Assembly (NCBI GenBank): GCA_013362295.1
Contig: JABFWJ010000341.1
Span: 1-17,990 of the forward strand
DNA from: Thermoleophilia bacterium
GTDB taxonomy: Bacteria; Actinomycetota; Thermoleophilia; Gaiellales; Gaiellaceae
Reading direction: 5' to 3'
Length of the DNA stretch: 17,990 nucleotides
Shown piece by piece: positions 14,663 through 17,990 of this stretch. Made by a program: the position numbers and the translations under genes. The notes beneath the pieces are model-generated. The model did not search any database. It saw only the letters and a list, made by a program, of their open reading frames with translations, and was not told the DNA's origin. Each line of letters opens with the position of its first letter. The first letter of the stretch is position 1.

Positions 14663-15667
14663 CTAGCGGGTTCCCTTCGCGGCCAGCGCGGCGACCCTCG
14701 CCGCGTTCGCCTTGTTGATGATCCCGGGGCCGGTGAGCACCGGAGCCCCGTTTCCGACGGTGTTGAGGTTCGAGACGAAGAGCACGCCGAACACGACCGG
14801 GAGATAACCCTGCAGGTACTGCTGCTGGTCGATCGCGAACAGCATCCTGCCCTTCTGGATCTCCTTGATCGATCCGCCGACGTCGAACGTTCCGGCCTTC
14901 GTGCCCTTCGGGATCACGTCGAGGCACGGGATCGTCACGTCCGGGTCGAGCCCGAGGAAGCCGTCGAGCTTCTTGTCCGCCTTGAACGCGGCCTGCACCT
15001 TCGCCTTCGTGCCGGGGATGTCCGACTTCGCGTTCGGGATCGTCAGCACCTTCACGCCCGACGCGCCGAGGACCTTCTTGACGCCGTCGGCGCGCTGCTG
15101 CAGGCCGGAGTTGCTCGCCTCGTGGATCACGATGAGGACCTTCTTCGCGCCGGCCTTCTTGAACTGCTTGCCGGCGCCGACACCGGCGACGTCCTCGGTC
15201 TGGCCGACGTGCACCTCGTACGTCGGGAGGGTGTCGAACGCGCCGAGACCCGAGTTCACCGTGATGATCTCGATGCCCTTGCCCGAGGCCTTCGTCAGCG
15301 GGTCCTTGAGCGCGCTCGCGTCCGGGACGGACGTCGCGATCACCTTTGCGCCGGCGGCGATCGCAGCGTTGATCCCGGCGACCTGCTTCGCGACGTCGTT
15401 GTTCGCGTAGACCTGCGTCACGGTGACGCCGCGGCTCTTCAGGTCCTTCGCCGCCTGGTCGACGCCCTTCTTGAACACCGACCAGAACGAGCCGGTGTCG
15501 CCGTGCGTCACGACCGCGACCTTGAAGCCGCCTGCGTCCGACTTCGCGAATGCCGCCGCGGGTGAACCGAGGACGGTGAGCCCGGCCGCGGCGAGCCCGC
15601 CCTTTACGAGCAGGCCGCGGCGCGTGACCTGCGCCTCTTCGATCGTCTCGAGAACTTCGTCGTTCAT
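14663..15667 (-). CDS. Sugar/inositol ABC importer, solute-binding protein with Tat signal
   Basis: A 334-residue binding protein of the Peripla_BP_4 (RbsB/IbpA-like) type. It begins with a twin-arginine signal: TRRGLLVKG with Arg16-Arg17, a hydrophobic stretch GGLAAAGLTVLG, and a likely AFA cleavage site at residues 39-41. The mature part shows FKVAVVTHGDTGSFW at its first strand, IAAGAKVIATSVPD, and LDGFLGLDPDV, which are usual for this fold. No lipobox cysteine follows the signal, so no lipid anchor is predicted. AAGGAG lies 11 bases before the ATG. Together with the permease and ATPase it forms a CUT2-like importer; inositol as ligand is inferred from the operon. Confidence 0.92.
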   Translation of the reverse strand: MNDEVLETIEEAQVTRRGLLVKGGLAAAGLTVLGSPAAAFAKSDAGGFKVAVVTHGDTGSFWSVFKKGVDQAAKDLKSRGVTVTQVYANNDVAKQVAGINAAIAAGAKVIATSVPDASALKDPLTKASGKGIEIITVNSGLGAFDTLPTYEVHVGQTEDVAGVGAGKQFKKAGAKKVLIVIHEASNSGLQQRADGVKKVLGASGVKVLTIPNAKSDIPGTKAKVQAAFKADKKLDGFLGLDPDVTIPCLDVIPKGTKAGTFDVGGSIKEIQKGRMLFAIDQQQYLQGYLPVVFGVLFVSNLNTVGNGAPVLTGPGIINKANAARVAALAAKGTR

Positions 15668-15709
15668 CGTGTGCCCGTCTCCTTCCGTCGCGGGGGGTTC
15701 TGCCGATTC

Positions 15710-16738
15710 TCAACCTGCGAGGGCCTGCGCGCTAGCCACCTCCTCGATCGAGACGGGGCGGTGCTCGTGCCGCGCCCGGTCTGCAGCGATTGCCGCGACG
15801 AGCGCGGCCCTGGCTTCCCCGAGCGAACAGGCGCTCGGCCCGCCGCCCAGGACGCACTCGACGAAGGTCGCGAGCTCGGCGCGGTAGGCGTGCTCGAAGC
15901 GCTCGAGGAAGTTTCGGTACCCGGGCCCGACGGGCGGCGCTCCGGGCTCGACGGAGCGCAGCGGGCTGCGCGGGTCGACTCCGGCGACGATGCTGTCGGA
16001 CGTGCCGAAGACCTCGAGCCGGACGTCGTAGCCGAGCGCGTCGCGCCGCGTTCCGGAGAGAATCGCGAGCGCGCCGCCGGCGAGGCGGAGCACGGCGACG
16101 GCGGTGTCGACGTCCTCGTACCGGTCGAACCAGGCGGTCTCGCGCACGGCGCCGTCGGCGTACACCTCGACGATCTCCTCACCGGTGACGAAGCGGATCG
16201 CATCGAAGTCGTGGATGTGCAAGTCGCGGAAGATCCCGCCGGACTCCGCGATGTAGTGCTCGGGCGGAGGCGACGGGTCGTGCGTCGCCGCGCGCAGGAC
16301 GAGAATGGTGCCGACGGCCCCGCCGGCGACCGCGTCACGCGCGGCGCGGTAGCCGGCGTCGAAGCGGCGCTGGAAGCCGATCTGCACGAGGATCCCGGCG
16401 CGCTCCGTGTACGCCGTCACCTCGTCGAGCGCGGCGAGGTCGAGCGCCACCGGCTTCTCGCAGAACGCCGGCAGGCCCGCGTCGGCAGCGAGCCGCAGCA
16501 GCGGGGCGTGGGCCGGGGTCGGCGTGGCGATCACGAGTGCGTCGACTCCGGCCTCGACCAGACCCGCGGGCGTCTCGACGGTGTCCGCGCCGAGCCGGTC
16601 GGCGACCGCCCGCGCCCGGGCGGCATCGGCGTCGACGAGCGTCAGTCTCGCGACGCCCTCGAGCGCCTGGAGGGACGAGGCGTGGAGGGAGCCGATCCGG
16701 CCGGTCCCCAGGACGCCGACGTGCAACTGCCGCCTCAT
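15710..16738 (-). CDS. iolG: Myo-inositol 2-dehydrogenase IolG
   Basis: A 342-residue Gfo/Idh/MocA-family oxidoreductase that oxidises myo-inositol to 2-keto-myo-inositol with NAD+, the first catabolic step. The N-terminal Rossmann fold has GVLGTGRIGSLHA at 8-20. The catalytic triad equivalents of the Bacillus enzyme are all present: Lys95 in EKPVALD, Asp172 and His176 in GGIFRDLHIHDFD. Length is typical. The ATG at 16738 has no ribosome-binding site and directly abuts two LacI-type operators, and the predicted transcription start is only a few bases before it. It is the first gene of the metabolic operon, 42 bp before the binding-protein gene. It could also act on related inositols (scyllo or D-chiro), which sequence cannot tell. 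Confidence 0.92.
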   Translation of the reverse strand: MRRQLHVGVLGTGRIGSLHASSLQALEGVARLTLVDADAARARAVADRLGADTVETPAGLVEAGVDALVIATPTPAHAPLLRLAADAGLPAFCEKPVALDLAALDEVTAYTERAGILVQIGFQRRFDAGYRAARDAVAGGAVGTILVLRAATHDPSPPPEHYIAESGGIFRDLHIHDFDAIRFVTGEEIVEVYADGAVRETAWFDRYEDVDTAVAVLRLAGGALAILSGTRRDALGYDVRLEVFGTSDSIVAGVDPRSPLRSVEPGAPPVGPGYRNFLERFEHAYRAELATFVECVLGGGPSACSLGEARAALVAAIAADRARHEHRPVSIEEVASAQALAG

Positions 16739-16763
16739 GGAAGCGCTTACAGTAAGCGGTTAC
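16739..16763. promoter_or_regulatory. Tandem LacI-family operators upstream of iolG
   Basis: GGAAGCGCTTAC (16739-16750), one base, then GTAAGCGGTTAC (16752-16763). Each is a near-palindrome with the central CG typical of LacI-family operators and fits GNAASCGSTTNC. They abut the iolG start codon and overlap the predicted -10. The same paired layout occurs upstream of the regulator gene at 17801-17825. Confidence 0.8.
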
Positions 16764-16778
16764 AGAAGGCCGTGTCAA
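16749..16778 (-). promoter_or_regulatory. Predicted iol operon promoter, overlapping regulator stop and operators
   Basis: Minus-strand TTGACA (16778-16773), 18 bases, then TACTGT (16754-16749). The -35 hexamer is a perfect consensus and contains the TGA stop of the LacI-type gene; the -10 keeps the T, A and final T of TATAAT. Initiation would fall at about 16743-16739, within a few bases of the iolG ATG. The -10 element lies between the two operators, so repressor binding would block polymerase. Confidence 0.6.
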
Positions 16779-17785
16779 GAGGGAGGAGCCGTCGAGCTGC
16801 GGACGACGAGCCCGGGCTCGAGGAAGTACCGCATCCGCTCGACGGGACGGCCGCTCGCCAGCTCGAGGAGCAGCTCCGCAGCGTGCCGCGCGATCTCCCC
16901 GGCGGGCTGGTGCACAGTCGTGAGCGGCGGATTGGTGAAGCGCGAGAGACGCAGGTCGTCGAAGCCGACGACCGAGACCTCCTCGGGGACGCGGCGCCCC
17001 GATTGCACGAGCGCGCTCAGCGCTCCGATCGCCGACAGGTCGTTGGCGGCGAACAGCGCCGTCAAGTCCCACTTGTCGGACAGCACGCGCGCAGCCTCGT
17101 AGCCGCCTTCTTCGGTGAACGAGCCGACCGCGATCAGCTCCGGATCGACCGCGATGCCGGCCGCGCGCAACGCGTCGCGGTAGCCCTCGATGCGCTCGTC
17201 GCTGATCCCGAGATCAGGCGGGCCGGCGATATGGCCGATGCGCTCGTGGCCGAGCTCGAGCAGGTGCTCGGTCGCGAGCCGCGCGCCGAGCCTGTTGTCG
17301 ACCTGCACGAGCGGAACGAGCGTCGAGTCGATGTCCCGGTCGAGACAGACGATCGGCAGACCCTCGCGCACGAAGCGCGTGATGCGATCCGGCGGCAGCA
17401 CGAGACCGTCGACGAGCACGCCGTCGACCTGCTTCGCGCGCAACAGGCTCAGGTACTGCTCTTCGCGCTCGGGGTCGCCCTCGGTGGTGCAGAGGAGCAT
17501 GGTGTGGCCCGTCTCGAGCGCGCGTTCCTGGATACCGCTCACGAGCGCCGCGTAGAACGGGTTCGTGATGTCGGGAAGCAGGAGCGCGATCGTCTGCGTC
17601 GACCTTGTCACGAGGCTCCGCGCGGCCGTGTTCGGGTGGTAGCCGAGCTGCGCGACGGCGTCGTCGATCATGGCGCGCGTCGCCGGCGCGATCTGCCCGG
17701 TCCCGTTCAGTGCGCGCGAGACGGTGGCGGTCGAGACACCCGCCAGGCGGGCCACGTCGTAGATCGTGGGCCGCGCCTTGCGCAC
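16775..17785 (-). CDS. LacI-family transcriptional regulator of the inositol operon
   Basis: A 336-residue LacI/GalR-type repressor. The helix-turn-helix is at residues 7-27 (TIYDVARLAGVSTATVSRALN), the hinge helix NTAARSLVTRST has the usual minor-groove leucine at Leu58, and a Peripla_BP_3 ligand domain fills the rest (IALLLPDITNPFYA, FAANDLSAIGAL, VSVVGFDDL). The GTG at 17785 gives a normal lead of six residues before the HTH. It lies 36 bp upstream of iolG on the same strand, and its stop codon is inside the iolG -35 element. The paired operators before both genes point to autoregulation and repression of the iol operon, released by inositol or a catabolic intermediate (inference). A possible -10 TACGCT (17798-17793) would place its own transcript start at or near the GTG. 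Confidence 0.92.
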   Translation of the reverse strand: MRKARPTIYDVARLAGVSTATVSRALNGTGQIAPATRAMIDDAVAQLGYHPNTAARSLVTRSTQTIALLLPDITNPFYAALVSGIQERALETGHTMLLCTTEGDPEREEQYLSLLRAKQVDGVLVDGLVLPPDRITRFVREGLPIVCLDRDIDSTLVPLVQVDNRLGARLATEHLLELGHERIGHIAGPPDLGISDERIEGYRDALRAAGIAVDPELIAVGSFTEEGGYEAARVLSDKWDLTALFAANDLSAIGALSALVQSGRRVPEEVSVVGFDDLRLSRFTNPPLTTVHQPAGEIARHAAELLLELASGRPVERMRYFLEPGLVVRSSTAPPS

Positions 17786-17800
17786 GCCTTCGAGCGTAGC

Positions 17801-17825
17801 GCAACCGGTTGCTGAAACCGCTTAC
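17801..17825. promoter_or_regulatory. Tandem LacI-family operators upstream of the regulator gene
   Basis: GCAACCGGTTGC (17801-17812), a perfect 12-bp palindrome, one base, then GAAACCGCTTAC (17814-17825). Both fit GNAASCGSTTNC, and the 1-bp spacing matches the pair before iolG. The first site starts 15 bp upstream of the regulator's GTG, so binding would repress its own promoter. Confidence 0.8.
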
Positions 17826-17990
17826 GGGAGATCGAGCCGCCGCCGCGCCGGCCGAGTACGAGGCCGAGCGGGAGGAGCGCCGCGAGCGTCAGCCAGGGCG
17901 CCAGCGGCAGCGACTCGCGCCGGCCTGCGATCCGCCGGACCGGCCCACTGCCGAAGAAGCCCCGCGCGGCCGCGGCGGCGGCGCGTGCGT
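17826..17990. other. Window end, no supported gene
   Basis: These 165 bases are extremely GC-rich. One minus-strand frame reads RESLPLAPWLTLAALLPLG followed by LVLGRR, which looks like a C-terminal membrane anchor of a protein entering from beyond the right edge. However, that frame has no stop until 17707, inside the regulator gene, so it would overlap it by 79 bp and run across the operators. It is left unassigned. Confidence 0.3.

Noticed and set aside
17707..17990. Minus-strand gene tail with a C-terminal membrane helix
   Set aside because: The hydrophobic stretch is suggestive, but the frame lacks a stop before the regulator gene and would cross both operators and 79 bp of coding sequence. 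Sequence beyond the right edge is needed.

Overview
The window is very GC-rich, uses GTG and TTG starts freely, packs genes with 1-4 bp overlaps and has a Tat-exported solute-binding protein. This suggests a high-GC Actinomycetota chromosome, possibly a Thermoleophilia-type soil lineage. The lineage is inferred from style and protein flavour, not from a marker gene.

Left block (1-4564, + strand): three tandem paralogous PAPS-dependent sulfotransferases, the first cut by the window edge, followed by an MsbA-type ABC exporter. The four genes overlap or abut and form one operon, which probably sulfates a molecule and exports it. Its 3' end overlaps a convergent MocR-type regulator by 35 bp.

Middle block (4530-8275): the MocR/PdxR-like regulator is divergent from an AhpD/carboxymuconolactone-decarboxylase-family gene. 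A strong hairpin terminator separates that gene from a convergent secreted phytase-like protein (PF13449 type). Divergent from the latter is a NudL-type CoA pyrophosphatase gene.

Right block (8396-17785, all - strand): a complete-looking myo-inositol uptake and catabolism cluster, transcribed right to left: LacI-family regulator, iolG, solute-binding protein, permease, ATPase, iolD, iolC, iolB, iolE. It would import inositol and convert it through 2-keto-inositol, the trione-type hydrolase substrate, 5-deoxyglucuronate and DKG to DKG-phosphate. The final aldolase (IolJ) and semialdehyde dehydrogenase (IolA) are not here. Two pairs of LacI-type operators (consensus GNAASCGSTTNC, two 12-bp sites 1 bp apart) sit upstream of the regulator and upstream of iolG, predicting autoregulation plus control of the operon. 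The iolG promoter overlaps the regulator's stop codon and appears to give a leaderless mRNA.

Non-coding points of interest are a cluster of REP-like palindromes at 8290-8405 that supplies the iolE stop codon, a three-copy 15-bp tandem repeat across the iolC/iolB stop-start junction, and a hairpin between the binding-protein and permease genes. No rRNA, tRNA, CRISPR array or insertion sequence was seen.
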